Source: Xylophilus rhododendri (GTDB taxonomy: Bacteria > Pseudomonadota > Gammaproteobacteria > Burkholderiales > Burkholderiaceae_C). Taken from it: a stretch of DNA of 64,000 nt. The DNA lies in the NCBI RefSeq assembly GCF_009906855.1, contig NZ_CP047650.1:3348001-3412000 (forward strand), read 5' to 3'. Of this stretch, positions 41,201 to 50,128 are shown in pieces. A program made the translations under genes and the position numbers. How positions within the stretch are numbered: the stretch's first letter is position 1; each line of letters opens with the position of its first letter. The notes beneath the pieces are model-generated. The model had not been told where the DNA came from, made no database searches, and worked only from the letters and a program-made list of their open reading frames with translations.

Positions 41201-41339
41201 AGGACGAAATGATTCTGCGTCGGTATACGGATCAAAAAACGGTTATATCGTTGTCAACGATCGGACGGGCGAGATAGTGCAGTTAAGTAATAGAAATGAT
41301 CCAAAATGGATTCCCGACAGTCGCATAATATGGAAATAA
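32232..41339 (+). CDS. cdiA: CdiA-type filamentous hemagglutinin with C-terminal toxin
   Basis: This 3035-residue two-partner-secreted exoprotein has an extended signal peptide region (RIVFNRARGQLMAV, then a hydrophobic core, cleavage after HAQ near residue 60). The TPS domain (about 60-300) carries GISRNTYGQFDVN-like and AEVIVANPAGIQVDGAGFIN motifs. A very long stretch of GGTLDNRGG-type beta-helix repeats (300-1500), a transition region (1540-1780) and FHA-2-like repeats (1950-2500) follow. A LENN motif at 2818-2821 marks the pretoxin boundary. The last ~105 residues, encoded by AT-rich DNA from about 41030, contain TMDNRSAAK, GRNDSASVYG and NDRTGEIVQLSNRNDP. They resemble a colicin-E5/CdiA tRNase domain. 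No cdiB is adjacent. Confidence 0.9.
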   Translation: MNRQSFRIVFNRARGQLMAVQESAACTRKSAGGEGCRSRRRSVAGGLFLALLTWGPIHAQIVADPGAPGGQRPTVLNTASGIPQVNIQTPSAAGVSRNTYGQFDVNRPGAILNNSRVGTQTQIGGWVQGNPWLAGGSARVILNEVNSSNPSYLRGPVEVAGQRAEVIVANPAGIQVDGAGFINASRVTLTTGTPVMNGGNLESFRVRQGTVQIEGLGLDTRTADYTTILSRAMEVNAGIWAQNLKVAAGAHDASADGSTVTPAAGTGERPRFALDVAAIGGMYAGHIWLIGTEAGLGVNSRGTIAADGPLIVTADGQLINTGTLRSGADADIAARTLANAGTIAAAGSLRTSTEGTLDNRGGTMEAAQLRLASSQGDIDNRGGTLRQTGPAGLSLAAPVLSNTAGGFIGYEPVAAAAAVSPSAAAGGATASPAVAAGDAPDASTNPAAAASSGGSAPLPAGSIAAATVLRNDGGHIYAGSPVTLATPSVDNSGGTLQAQSLAVSGAEFRNVGGTLVLSQGFRADVGQFDNSGGTVRAGSLAIASAGDILNRGGVLLAQDGAADLQAGRALDNTEGRIAAQGALALRSAAATTNTDGMLAAGAALSLTAGSVSNTGGTIASTQDSASVSAATVLDNRTGRIEAARDLTLQATNLHNGGVLRADHDLRADVSAAFTDDSPGSVSAAGNLDIAAASIATAGTLAAGALADGSLATSGELRVKAAGAIAATGRNLAGGSLQVEGASLDLSGSVTAAQAIAARATQGGIDTRQAEVVAAGTLALEAEAELRNQGGTLAGGQLRIAAGDYQGAGGAVLAQGTLQAQVRGAFDNDHGSIAAGGLDVAAGSLSNRQGRIVESAPEGSPAGTAGAIRSAAGLDNHGGLIAVQSEHFTLQAGGALDNSEGVIRHASADPAAVLALSASALDGSSGQILADGALHAQVAGAWTQDGGLSSAAALQLEAGQLSNRAGQLQQTGQGDARIAVAGSLDNRQGAIASNGRLDLSAASLLNGAGRVQTAAGADLALNAAGAVDNRDGGLIAAGGQGRLSAQSLDNRGGALTAQGALAADIAGLLDNREGLVAANGDTRLAAGTLVNDSGTLASVESGLQLGARQAASNQSGRLQAAGTLAFAGAALDNRQGQLIAGSIDIDTGAAMLDNRGGTIATTAPAGDLRIASGPLQNDAGLIQSAGDLAIDTHGQALSNRDAAAHANPDAPGGITAAGRLDLQAGPLDNSAGLVAAAGPLHIALAAGADGTALRNAAGRILGQSGITLQTASGILDNRVGQIQTAADLSLDARNGSVDNSAGLLRAGGRLDIAAATVANRTSKEQDQGIEARDLAIRTTVLDNTQGAIRSENAIDIAASRLLDNSAGLIVAGGTLTIADPQAAAAPASATLLLRNGGGRLLAGTDLAIAAATIEASGQAQAGRDMRISTTQDTVHDGQWSAARDLAWTTPADLLNQGLLHAGRTLDVQARNLGNAAGAELSAEVTTALHAAGTLANQGLIDGSATRIDVGTLDNTGAARIYGDDISIAAQQLRNLGSFGGAAPTIAARERLDIGAATVLNQDGALLLSLGDTAIGGSLDASRRAAGSAADITNASATIEALGSIALSSASVQNLDLHLQTARQTVSTGHEQTLVPDGQTERFPASEFVEIDGYIHHKLHPELYGTVKTLEDAIRPAACGDCTENFIFEPADSRRFEELGVTPPPSGMGPLDQNGEINSPWTQLQAAIVRHNAVVAENDALSVGYSGWTVYDTDSTTSRDVLIASAPARISAGGDIRIAGALTNRDSQVIAGGAITTDRPPQNLQTTGQQIEHSAGTATHWHRVTHTFQDANAHTDGTQPYQPADTVTTYPLATGLAYQQYATASGAGHSAGSAPQPVAPVPADVASGRVAAVAMLASPTTASVAASADRGADSVDTKLIDDAFHTTQPAPPPTPAAPAPAPAPSAADAAFVRVATPPRTLPSASLFSIDPSSSVPTLVQTDPRFTDRNQWLSSDYMLAALGQDPALAQKRLGHGFYEQQLLRKQVAQLTGRRFLGALIANAGNATQVRAGQDLNIGMVAVGASESVAWNTQNHRSESETAEIGSSIATVSGITSLQAAQDISIRQGQLEGGTGLLAVQAGRDIAIAGSQVVADSATQLTAGRDIVISAQTQTSSETHDRAQTRSGLMGSGGIGVTVGQRAQNESTTSTATTAAASTVGSINGNIAITAGNQYRQIGSDVVAPTGDIAIQARDVQIVEARETTQTHSEQHLRQSGLTLAVTSPVIAALQSAAATVEAVGQTQSGRMQALGAASAAMQAGTAAQGLAAMGNAANPADAAKAGNVGISLSLGSSQSDSSTDQTSDSARGSTVQGRNVAISATGAGHGSNILIRGSDVSASSNVSLDADNRIDILAAQDTASQHSKNSSSSASVGIALQAGSSGSGIGFNAAASMARGHADGEDVIQSNSHISAGNRVDIHSGGDTNIIGGVISANQVAADIGGKLTIQSLQDTSRYESRQQSAGASVMVGAGGGGSASFSNSNSKSNADYASVAEQSGIQAGAGGFQVNVKGSTDLVGGIIASTQAAVDSGVNRFDTQSLTTSDIQNHADYNASGFSLSGSYSPGGTGKASDGSKQGATPNSAGGINGAAAGIGSASGHASSTTTSGISGIAGNTEARTGASSNGLVNNFDPDKVAKEVAAQVHITSTFGQQAAKAVGDYADAKYKELKDTDPAEAAKWAEGGAYRVAAHALAAGLTGGIQGAIGSAASQLAIDAVAQQIAQTDLPTGVKNALVAAAGTAIGAAAGGAAGAAGGFNATTNNYLTTADLAKHDPVKERQARSLENNAAAEDACLTGNATTCGGALAKVAADITDLKDYQTQLELQAQQTSDPAAAAQLNAQISEVNSQIESARNVARVGLMALDGGNFDLSTLTPDERMAIGFALDPVEGVGRRTALDRSNFEMVNILKITLDPKIAGQMEARGWDLIDIHAEIGRGAVGTTMDNRSAAKTADGQGRNDSASVYGSKNGYIVVNDRTGEIVQLSNRNDPKWIPDSRIIWK

Positions 41340-41342
41340 TTT

Positions 41343-41651
41343 ATGAAAATCGATGACCAAAAAATATATGAAGACGGCGAAGATTTTTTTGAATTAAATG
41401 GAAATGCTGTTATGAAGTTATCGCCCGAAGCCGCGCTTTCGGTTTGTAAGATTGCCACATTCCGCCGTGTGTCAATTGGCCGAATTGAGGGAGGTATTTT
41501 TAATGCCTCTGGTTTCGAGGCTCGTGGCGATTGTGTCTGGGACAGCAAAGTGGCGGTCATTTTTGATTCGCCTGGGGAAAACAACGAGCTTGCGGCAAAA
41601 TTTATCCTCGAAGAGAAATTTGTGCACAACGCTTTTATATTGACAGTCTAA
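41343..41651 (+). CDS. Putative CdiI immunity protein
   Basis: This 102-residue, AT-rich gene starts three bases after the toxin stop codon. The protein (MKIDDQKIYEDGEDFFELNG..., ending KFVHNAFILTV) is acidic, soluble and has no signal peptide. I do not recognise a family. Its position immediately after the CdiA toxin domain, the matching low GC content and the size are what is expected of the cognate immunity protein that blocks self-intoxication by sibling cells. The ATG at 41343 follows a GGAAATAATTT stretch as a weak ribosome-binding site. Confidence 0.65.
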   Translation: MKIDDQKIYEDGEDFFELNGNAVMKLSPEAALSVCKIATFRRVSIGRIEGGIFNASGFEARGDCVWDSKVAVIFDSPGENNELAAKFILEEKFVHNAFILTV

Positions 41652-42010
41652 AATTTGGGGTAATTCCAATCGTATGACGGAATGTCATCCGGCAATGCGG
41701 CAGCATCCGCCATGGCAGGAGGCATCGCTTTCAGGTCGATAGCAAAAAAGTCGGTATAGGCGTTCGTCGGCAGAGTATCAACAACTCCGTCAGCATCAGC
41801 TGCAGCAGATCCCGCGCGCCGCGAGGATGCGGTGTACAGGGAATCGATTCAGCCCCGCACTCAGCCAGCAGCTATGAGGCCTTTTGGGAGATTGGCCTGC
41901 AAGGCGGGTGCAAAACAGTCGTGTTCCATATAAACGAGCATGAGCCATCACGGTGTCAGCAGGCGAGCTTTGCACCCGCCCGCTCGGATTGAAGGAAGCA
42001 GCGAGACCCC
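41652..42010. other. Intergenic stretch after the CDI locus, possible remnant
   Basis: No complete gene is supported here. Composition is intermediate between the AT-rich immunity gene and the GC-rich core. A frame on the plus strand (about 41770-41995) reads without a stop for some 70 codons but has no start or recognisable motif. It could be a decayed orphan toxin/immunity module, common behind cdiI genes, but this is not demonstrated. Confidence 0.3.
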
Positions 42011-43087
42011 TCAGACCACGACCGCCTCATTCAGCGCCGGATAGTCCGTATACCCAGCCGCCCCCCCGTTATCCCCATAGAAGGTATTGGCATCCCAAGC
42101 ATTCAAGGCCGCCCCCGCCTTGAACCGCGCCGGCAGATCCGGATTGGCGATGAACAGCTTCCCCCAAGCAACCGCATCCGCCTCGCCCGCCTCCAGCAGC
42201 TTCTCCCCGGTAGCCTGGTCCAGCCCTTCGTTGGCGATATAGACGCCGCCGAAAGCCGCCTTCAGCTGCGGCCCCAGGCGCGGCGCGGCCTGCGATTCGC
42301 GTGCGGCGATGAAGGCGATCTTGCGGCGGCCCAGTTCGCGCGCCACGTAGCCGAAGGTCGCGGCCCGGTCGGAATCGCCCATGTCGTGCGAATCCGCGCG
42401 CGGCGCCAGGTGCATGCCCACGCGGTCGGCGCCCCACACCGAGATGGCGGCGTCGGTCGCCTCCAGCAGCAGGCGGGCGCGGTTCTCGATGCTGCCGCCG
42501 TAGGCGTCGGTGCGGCGGTTGGTGCTGTCCTGCAGGAACTGGTCCAGCAGGTAGCCGTTGGCGCCGTGCAGCTGCACGCCGTCGAAACCGGCGCTTTTGG
42601 CGTTCTGGGCGCCGACACGGTAGGCCTCGACGACGCCGGCGATTTCCTCCAGCGCCAGCGCGCGCGGCTCCACGTAATCCTGCTGCGGCCGGATCAGGCT
42701 CACATGGCCCTTGGGCCGGATCGCGCTGGGCGCCACTGGCTTCTGGCCGTCCAGGTAGTCGGGGCTGGAGATGCGGCCCACATGCCAGAGCTGCATCACG
42801 ATCAGCCCGCCGGCGGCATGCACCGCCTGGGTCACCAGCTTCCAGCCTTCGACCTGCTCGTCGGACCAGATGCCCGGCGTGTTCGGATAACCCACGCCCA
42901 TGGGCGTGACCGAGGTGGCCTCGGTCAGGATCATGCCGGCCGAGGCGCGCTGGGCGTAGTACTCGGCCATCAGCCGGTTGGGCACGCGGCCGCCGCCGGT
43001 GGCGCGGGTGCGTGTCAGCGGAGCCATCACGATGCGGTTGCGGAGCGACAGTGCGCCTGCCTGCAGGGGGGTGAAAAGAGTGGTCAT
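42011..43087 (-). CDS. Old-yellow-enzyme family ene-reductase (NemA-like)
   Basis: This 358-residue FMN-dependent alkene reductase of the OYE family reduces activated C=C bonds or nitro compounds with NAD(P)H. Signatures: LSLRNRIVMAPLTRTRA at the N-terminus; GMILTEATSVTPMGVGYPNTPGI; the substrate-anchoring His and Asn in FDGVQLHGANGYLLDQFLQ; a YGGSIENRARLLLE loop; and the FMN-phosphate region near the C-terminus ending GYTDYP. The ATG at 43087 gives the canonical MTTLFTPLQAG start; an upstream in-frame start is not plausible. It is transcribed on the minus strand, away from the YchJ gene. No adjacent TetR-type repressor is seen. Confidence 0.93.
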   Translation of the reverse strand: MTTLFTPLQAGALSLRNRIVMAPLTRTRATGGGRVPNRLMAEYYAQRASAGMILTEATSVTPMGVGYPNTPGIWSDEQVEGWKLVTQAVHAAGGLIVMQLWHVGRISSPDYLDGQKPVAPSAIRPKGHVSLIRPQQDYVEPRALALEEIAGVVEAYRVGAQNAKSAGFDGVQLHGANGYLLDQFLQDSTNRRTDAYGGSIENRARLLLEATDAAISVWGADRVGMHLAPRADSHDMGDSDRAATFGYVARELGRRKIAFIAARESQAAPRLGPQLKAAFGGVYIANEGLDQATGEKLLEAGEADAVAWGKLFIANPDLPARFKAGAALNAWDANTFYGDNGGAAGYTDYPALNEAVVV

Positions 43088-43285
43088 GGGTGCGACGGTA
43101 TGGGTGGAAACACGGAGTGGCCGCACCTTATCGGCCGTGCCATCCGTGCGCTGCGCGGCATGGAATATCCCCATGGGATCGGGCCTTTGGCGGCCCGGCC
43201 CCGGGCCCGGAAGCGGTTTCGTGGCAGGCAGCGGGGGCGGTGCTAGAGTGCGCCGACCTGTTTTCCTGCGACTTCCGATCCCCGC

Positions 43286-43720
43286 ATGACCGTGCCCGAT
43301 CCCTGTCCCTGCGGCCGCACCGACGCCCGCCGCAAAACCCTGTCCTATGCCGCCTGCTGCGGCCGCTGGCTGGAGCATTTCGACACCGCGCCCGCGCCGG
43401 ATGCCGAAGCCCTCATGCGTTCACGCTACAGCGCCTTCGTGCTGGAGCGCGAGGCCTATCTGCTGGCCACCTGGCATGCGGATTTCCGGCCCGCATCCTT
43501 GTCCTTCGACCCGGGTACCCGCTGGCTCGGGCTGGAGGTGCGCAGCTTCCAGGCCATCGATGCCGACCATGCGGAGGTGAGCTTCGTGGCCCGCCAGCGC
43601 GATGCCGGCGGCCGGGCGCACCGGCTGGAGGAGAACAGCCGTTTCGTGCGCGAGTTGGGGCGCTGGTATTACCGGGATGGCGACCTGGGGCCGGGCCATC
43701 CCAAGGCGGCTCAGAGGTAG
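43286..43720 (+). CDS. YchJ-family SEC-C-like zinc protein
   Basis: This 144-residue protein of the YchJ family starts with the Cys-rich SEC-C-like motif PCPCGRT...AACCGRW (residues 7-28), expected to bind zinc. The NTF2-like remainder begins with EALMRSRYSAFVLEREAYLLATWH and ends with GRWYYRDGD. Function in the cell is unknown; related domains mediate protein-protein contacts. Its last ten bases overlap the end of the convergent HD-GYP-like gene. Confidence 0.9.
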   Translation: MTVPDPCPCGRTDARRKTLSYAACCGRWLEHFDTAPAPDAEALMRSRYSAFVLEREAYLLATWHADFRPASLSFDPGTRWLGLEVRSFQAIDADHAEVSFVARQRDAGGRAHRLEENSRFVRELGRWYYRDGDLGPGHPKAAQR

Positions 43721-44841
43721 GTGGGGCGCCGGCCGTAGAGCACATCGGCCGAGACGGAGACACGCACCAGCCGGTCCGGCACCGTCTTCTCGATCGCGAA
43801 TCCCGGCAGCGCCGTATCCCGCCGCAGCGGCTGCATCAGCGCCTCGCCGCGCCGGTTGATCACCACCGCCACCTTGGGCGTGCGCGCCGTCTCGCCCACA
43901 TGGGTGACCACGGCCGTCTCGCCATTCGTCAGCAGCACGAAGCAGCCGGGCGGATAGATGCCCAGTTCGCGGATCAGGATGCTGGCGAAGGGATCGTTGC
44001 GGCTCTGCAGGAACAGCTCGCGCGCCGCCTGGTGCGCCGGCAGCGGGCCACGCCCGGTGCGCGGGCTGTGCTTGGCGGTGAAGATGTCCACCAGCCGCAG
44101 CAGCTGCGACATCTCGCTCGGCCCCTGGATCTTGTTGGGGTAGCCGGTGCCGCCCTGGGCCTCGTGGTGCTGCTCCACCGCCTGCAGCCATTCGGCGTCG
44201 TGCAGGCCGGCGGCGCGCAGCATGCGGGCGCTGACCAGGGGATGCTGCTCGATCTCGGCGCGTTCGGCCTCGGTCGGCGGCACGCCTTCGGAGGCCAGCC
44301 GGCCCTGCAGTTCGAGGATGGACATGTTCATCGTCAGCGCCGCGCCCACCAGGCTCACGCAGCGGGTGCCGCTCCAGCCGATGCGCTGGGCCAGCACCGC
44401 GCACAGGGCGGCGCAGTGCAGGGCATGGGCCACGCCATAGTTGGACAGGCGGGTGTGGTCGTGCCGCAGGATCAGGTAGATCAACTCGTCCGAATGCTCC
44501 TGCGCCGTCGACACGACCATGGCCAGCGTCTGCCGCAGCCGCGCCAGGAACAGGCCGTCGCCGGGCGCGCGCAGCAGGCCGCCCAGGCGGGCTTCGAGTG
44601 TCAGCCAGCGGTCGGGCAGGGTGTCTTCCTGGTTGTCGTATTCCTCTTCGCTGCCGGGCAGTCCGGGGATGGCGGTGTCCACGAAAGCGCCGCGCGCCTG
44701 CAGGGCATCGGCCATGCCGATGTCCAGCACCACCTGGCCGCGCGCCAGCAGCAGCTCGCCGCTGGCGGTGCGCACATCCCAGGGCAGGGCGGCGCCGGCG
44801 ACGACCTGCAGTCGTACTTCGTCGAAAGGGATGAGTTGCAT
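43711..44841 (-). CDS. Degenerate HD-GYP domain protein
   Basis: This 376-residue protein is related to cyclic-di-GMP phosphodiesterases of the HD-GYP class. The C-terminal GYP element EQHHEAQGGTGYPNKIQ is well conserved, with the sequence VDIFTAKHSPRTGR after it. However, the position where the catalytic His-Asp pair normally sits (LLHDIGK) here reads AALTMNMSILELQG, so metal binding and catalysis are probably lost. The N-terminal ~110 residues and the last ~80 residues (ILIRELGIYPPGCFVLL) match the layout of other betaproteobacterial HD-domain regulators. It may act as a signal-binding or adaptor protein. It is convergent with and overlaps the YchJ gene. Confidence 0.75.
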   Translation of the reverse strand: MQLIPFDEVRLQVVAGAALPWDVRTASGELLLARGQVVLDIGMADALQARGAFVDTAIPGLPGSEEEYDNQEDTLPDRWLTLEARLGGLLRAPGDGLFLARLRQTLAMVVSTAQEHSDELIYLILRHDHTRLSNYGVAHALHCAALCAVLAQRIGWSGTRCVSLVGAALTMNMSILELQGRLASEGVPPTEAERAEIEQHPLVSARMLRAAGLHDAEWLQAVEQHHEAQGGTGYPNKIQGPSEMSQLLRLVDIFTAKHSPRTGRGPLPAHQAARELFLQSRNDPFASILIRELGIYPPGCFVLLTNGETAVVTHVGETARTPKVAVVINRRGEALMQPLRRDTALPGFAIEKTVPDRLVRVSVSADVLYGRRPTYL

Positions 44842-44996
44842 GCGGACGGACCTCGAAGGGCGGCGCCGCGCACTGGCGGGCCGAAACGGAATATCGGGGA
44901 AATCTTAGGGCCTGGCGCTGCGCGGGAAAACCGCCAACTGGCGGGTATTGGCCGGCCATTTCCGGGCACTGCTGCGCGCAGGGCGACAATCCTCTC

Positions 44997-45689
44997 ATGC
45001 CTGACACCCGCGACACCTCCTCCTCCATGCCCTTCGATGCCGTGCTGTTCGACTGCGACGGCGTGCTGGTCGATTCCGAACCCATCACCGGCGCCGTGCT
45101 GCGCGACATGCTCGAAGAGCGCGGCTGGAAACTCAGCCACGAAGATGTGATGCGCATCTTCGTCGGCAAGGCCGTGAAGGACGAAAGCGCGCTGATCGAG
45201 GCGCAGACCGGAAAGCCGCTCACGCCCGAATGGTTCGCCGAGTTCTGGCAGCGCCGCAATGCGCGCCTGTCGGCCGAGCTGCTGCCCATTCCCGGCGCGC
45301 CGGAGGCCGTGCGCCGCATCTTCGCGGCCTACAACGGCCGCATCGCCTGCGCCTCCGGCGCCGACCGCGGCAAGATCGAACTGCAGCTGCGCAAGATCGG
45401 CATCTACGACTGCTTCGAAGGCCGCTACTTCAGCGGCCACGACCAGCCGCGCAGCAAGCCCTATCCCGATGTCTACCTGGCCGCCGCCAAGGCGCTGGGC
45501 GTGGACCCCAAGCGCTGCGCGGTGGTGGAGGACACGGTCACCGGCGCCACCGCCGGCGTGGCCGCGGGCGCGACCGTGTTCGGCTACAACCCGGGCGGCC
45601 TGGGCCACAGCGGCACGGCCGACCTGCTGGCGGTGGGGGTGCACCGGGTGGCGTCGAGCATGGAAGAGATCGCCGACTGGCTGACCTGA
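44997..45689 (+). CDS. HAD-superfamily phosphatase
   Basis: This 230-residue HAD hydrolase of the beta-phosphoglucomutase/phosphoglycolate phosphatase type acts on a phosphorylated metabolite. The nucleophile motif is AVLFDCDGVLVDSEP, the Ser motif is IACASGADRG, the Lys is in SKPYPDVYLAA, and the acidic motif is CAVVEDTVTGATAG. The alpha-helical cap (residues 25-90) is of the C1 type. The closest general resemblance is to the YieH/6-phosphogluconate phosphatase group. The TGA is 31 bp before the convergent end of the glycosyltransferase gene. Confidence 0.88.
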   Translation: MPDTRDTSSSMPFDAVLFDCDGVLVDSEPITGAVLRDMLEERGWKLSHEDVMRIFVGKAVKDESALIEAQTGKPLTPEWFAEFWQRRNARLSAELLPIPGAPEAVRRIFAAYNGRIACASGADRGKIELQLRKIGIYDCFEGRYFSGHDQPRSKPYPDVYLAAAKALGVDPKRCAVVEDTVTGATAGVAAGATVFGYNPGGLGHSGTADLLAVGVHRVASSMEEIADWLT

Positions 45690-45720
45690 ACGGCGGGCGG
45701 GCCGGCAAGCGGCGCGCGCC

Positions 45721-47946
45721 TCATGCCGGCCGGGCCAGCGCCGCCAGCTTCTGCTCGAAAAAGCGTTCGTACTCGCGCACCACCTCGGCGTTCTCGTACA
45801 GCACGCCGATGCGTTCGGCGATGGCGGCGCGCATGGCGCGGCTGAACTCCGCGTCCGTGGCCAGGCGCAGGGCGATGCGCACATAGTCGTCCGCGTCCCG
45901 CGCGATCAGCTCGTGCAGTCCCATGAAGCGGTACATCCCGGCGGTGTGCATGCCCCGGTAGAAGGCGCCCGGCAGGGTGACCACCGGCGCATGCGCGGCC
46001 CAGGCTTCCAGCGTGGTGTTGAAGCCGTTGAAGTGCGGCGTGTCCAGCACCGCGTCGCAGAGCTGTTCCAGGTTCATCAGGTCCGGCATCGCCAGGCCCG
46101 GCAGGCAGGTGATGCGGTCCACCAGCCGGCCCATGCGGCCTTCCAGGCGGCGCAGCAGCACGGTGCTCCAGTGGGCCACCGGGGAGCGGGTCAGCAGGAT
46201 GCGGGCCCGCGGATCGGTGCGCAGGATCTGCTCCAGGATCAGGTCGAAATCCGGGTGCAGCTTGAAGACGTACTGCGGGCAGATGAAGACATGCTCGTCG
46301 TCGCGCAGTCCGTAGTCCGCACGCTGCTTGAGGCGCTCGGGCAGGCGCGGGCGGTAGTAGTAGCTGAAATGCGGCACCCCACGCAGCAGGTGCAGCTGCT
46401 CGCTGTAGTGCGAGGCGGCGTCGGGCGGCTCCAGCTCGTCCACCGAGATCCACCAGTCCACGGTGGGGATGCCGGTGGTGTCGGGATGGCCGGCATGGGT
46501 GCACTGCAGCGGCGCCAGGCGGGCGTGGGCCAGCATGGACTGGTAGGGGTTCATGCCGATGTCGACGTAGAAGATCGCGTCGAAGCGGGCCTGTTCCAGG
46601 GTCTGTCGGTCGCGCTGCAGGTCGCCCTGGAGGTCGATCACACGGTCCGCCGCGGCGCGCATGGCGTGCGCCATGTCATCGCTGCGCCGCGGCGGCAGGC
46701 AGACGAGCACCACCTCGAAACGGCTGCGGTCGAGCTGGTCGACGATGCCGCGGGTGGTGCGCCCGATGCTGTGTGTGTAGAAGAGCGAGGAGGCGATCGC
46801 CAGCCGGATCCTGGCGCCCGGGCCGGCGTAGCCGGCCACCCAGGGCGCCGTGTAGTCCAGCTGCGGCATCGACTTGCGCGCCAGCAGCGCGCCCTTGCGC
46901 TGCAGTTCGCGGTCGTCGCGGCCGTGGTAGGCCAGGTAGAAGAAGCCGGGCGAGAACAGCGGCGGCAGGGTTTCGCTGCGGGCCAGGTAGTCGTCCAGCG
47001 TGGCTTCGAGCTTGCCGCGCAGCGTTTCGATCTGCTGCAGCGAGTCGGGCAGGCAGGGGAAGGCCAGCTCGATGCGTGCCTGCAGCGCGGGCGAGGGGTG
47101 ATCCTGGTGGAGCGCCTCCAGATCGGCCAGGCCTTGCGCGAACTCGCCCATTTCGCAGCGGCAGTCCGCCAGCCGTTCCTGGGCGAGGCGGTGGCCCGGC
47201 ACCATCTGCAGCAGGCGCTGGTACACCTCGCAGGCGGCCTCCAGGTGTTTGTGGGCCTGGTGCAGCGTGCCCAGGCGCAGCAGCGGCTCGGCCTGGCCCG
47301 GCATCGCGGATTCGGCGCTGGCGTAGGCGGCGGCCGCCTCCGCATGGCGCTGGTGTTTCTCGTGGATGGCGCCGAGCCGCAGCCATTGGGTGCCGGCGGC
47401 GGCGCCTTGCTGCATCGCCCGGCGCAGCGCATCGGTCAGCGGCGAGGGTTCGGGCATGGCGGCCAGCAGGCCCAACAGGTTGTCCAGCGCCTGCGCATGC
47501 CCGGGGGACAGTTCGAGCGCCCGCAGGTAGGCCGCGGCGGCCTCGCTCCAGTGCTGGCTGCCCTGGCCCTGCAGGGTCAGGCCGAAGTGGTTGTGGAAGT
47601 CGGCCTGGTGCGGATCCAGCGCGATGGCCATGGCCACCTGCTGCATGCCCTCCTGCGAGCGGCCCTGCTGATGCAGCGCATAACCCAGCAGGTTGTAGGC
47701 GTCGGCCGGCGGCGAGGGGGCCTTAAGCAGATGGCGGTACAGGCGTTCGGCCAGGCCGAGCTGGCCGCGCCGGTGCAGTTCGGCGGCCACCACCAGCATG
47801 TCGCGGGATGGGTCCGGCAGCGCCGGCGTGCCCTCCGCCAGGCAGGCCTGGAAGATCTCCGCGGCGAGCTCGGACGCGCCTTCGCGATGCAGGTGCACGG
47901 CAACGCCGATGAAGGTCTGGTGCTGGCTTTCCAAGAGGGCGCTCAT
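45721..47946 (-). CDS. TPR-repeat O-GlcNAc-transferase-like glycosyltransferase (SPINDLY family)
   Basis: This 741-residue protein has N-terminal tetratricopeptide repeats (about residues 1-370, with motifs such as DAYNLLGYALHQQGR and ALELSPGHAQALDNL). A C-terminal Glyco_transf_41 domain follows, with the hallmark AGHPDTTGIPTVDWWISVDELEPP and YSEQLHLLRG. The nucleotide-sugar binding end includes LTRSPVAHWSTVLL and FNGFNTTLEAWAAHAPVVTLPG. Such bacterial proteins modify cell-surface proteins, often flagellin or pili, with sugars. The ATG at 47946 is the first that fits the TPR start; the longer upstream frame runs through the riboswitch region. It diverges from the thiamin operon. Confidence 0.88.
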   Translation of the reverse strand: MSALLESQHQTFIGVAVHLHREGASELAAEIFQACLAEGTPALPDPSRDMLVVAAELHRRGQLGLAERLYRHLLKAPSPPADAYNLLGYALHQQGRSQEGMQQVAMAIALDPHQADFHNHFGLTLQGQGSQHWSEAAAAYLRALELSPGHAQALDNLLGLLAAMPEPSPLTDALRRAMQQGAAAGTQWLRLGAIHEKHQRHAEAAAAYASAESAMPGQAEPLLRLGTLHQAHKHLEAACEVYQRLLQMVPGHRLAQERLADCRCEMGEFAQGLADLEALHQDHPSPALQARIELAFPCLPDSLQQIETLRGKLEATLDDYLARSETLPPLFSPGFFYLAYHGRDDRELQRKGALLARKSMPQLDYTAPWVAGYAGPGARIRLAIASSLFYTHSIGRTTRGIVDQLDRSRFEVVLVCLPPRRSDDMAHAMRAAADRVIDLQGDLQRDRQTLEQARFDAIFYVDIGMNPYQSMLAHARLAPLQCTHAGHPDTTGIPTVDWWISVDELEPPDAASHYSEQLHLLRGVPHFSYYYRPRLPERLKQRADYGLRDDEHVFICPQYVFKLHPDFDLILEQILRTDPRARILLTRSPVAHWSTVLLRRLEGRMGRLVDRITCLPGLAMPDLMNLEQLCDAVLDTPHFNGFNTTLEAWAAHAPVVTLPGAFYRGMHTAGMYRFMGLHELIARDADDYVRIALRLATDAEFSRAMRAAIAERIGVLYENAEVVREYERFFEQKLAALARPA

Positions 47947-48039
47947 CTCGTTGGGGAGTAGCCGGCCATTATTGCCCCGGGGGCTCGCGTCGCGCCCGGC
48001 CGCTTTGCCGCGGTGGGGGATCGGGTCTAGAATCCGCCC

Positions 48040-50126
<2,087 letters not shown>

Positions 50127-50128
50127 AG

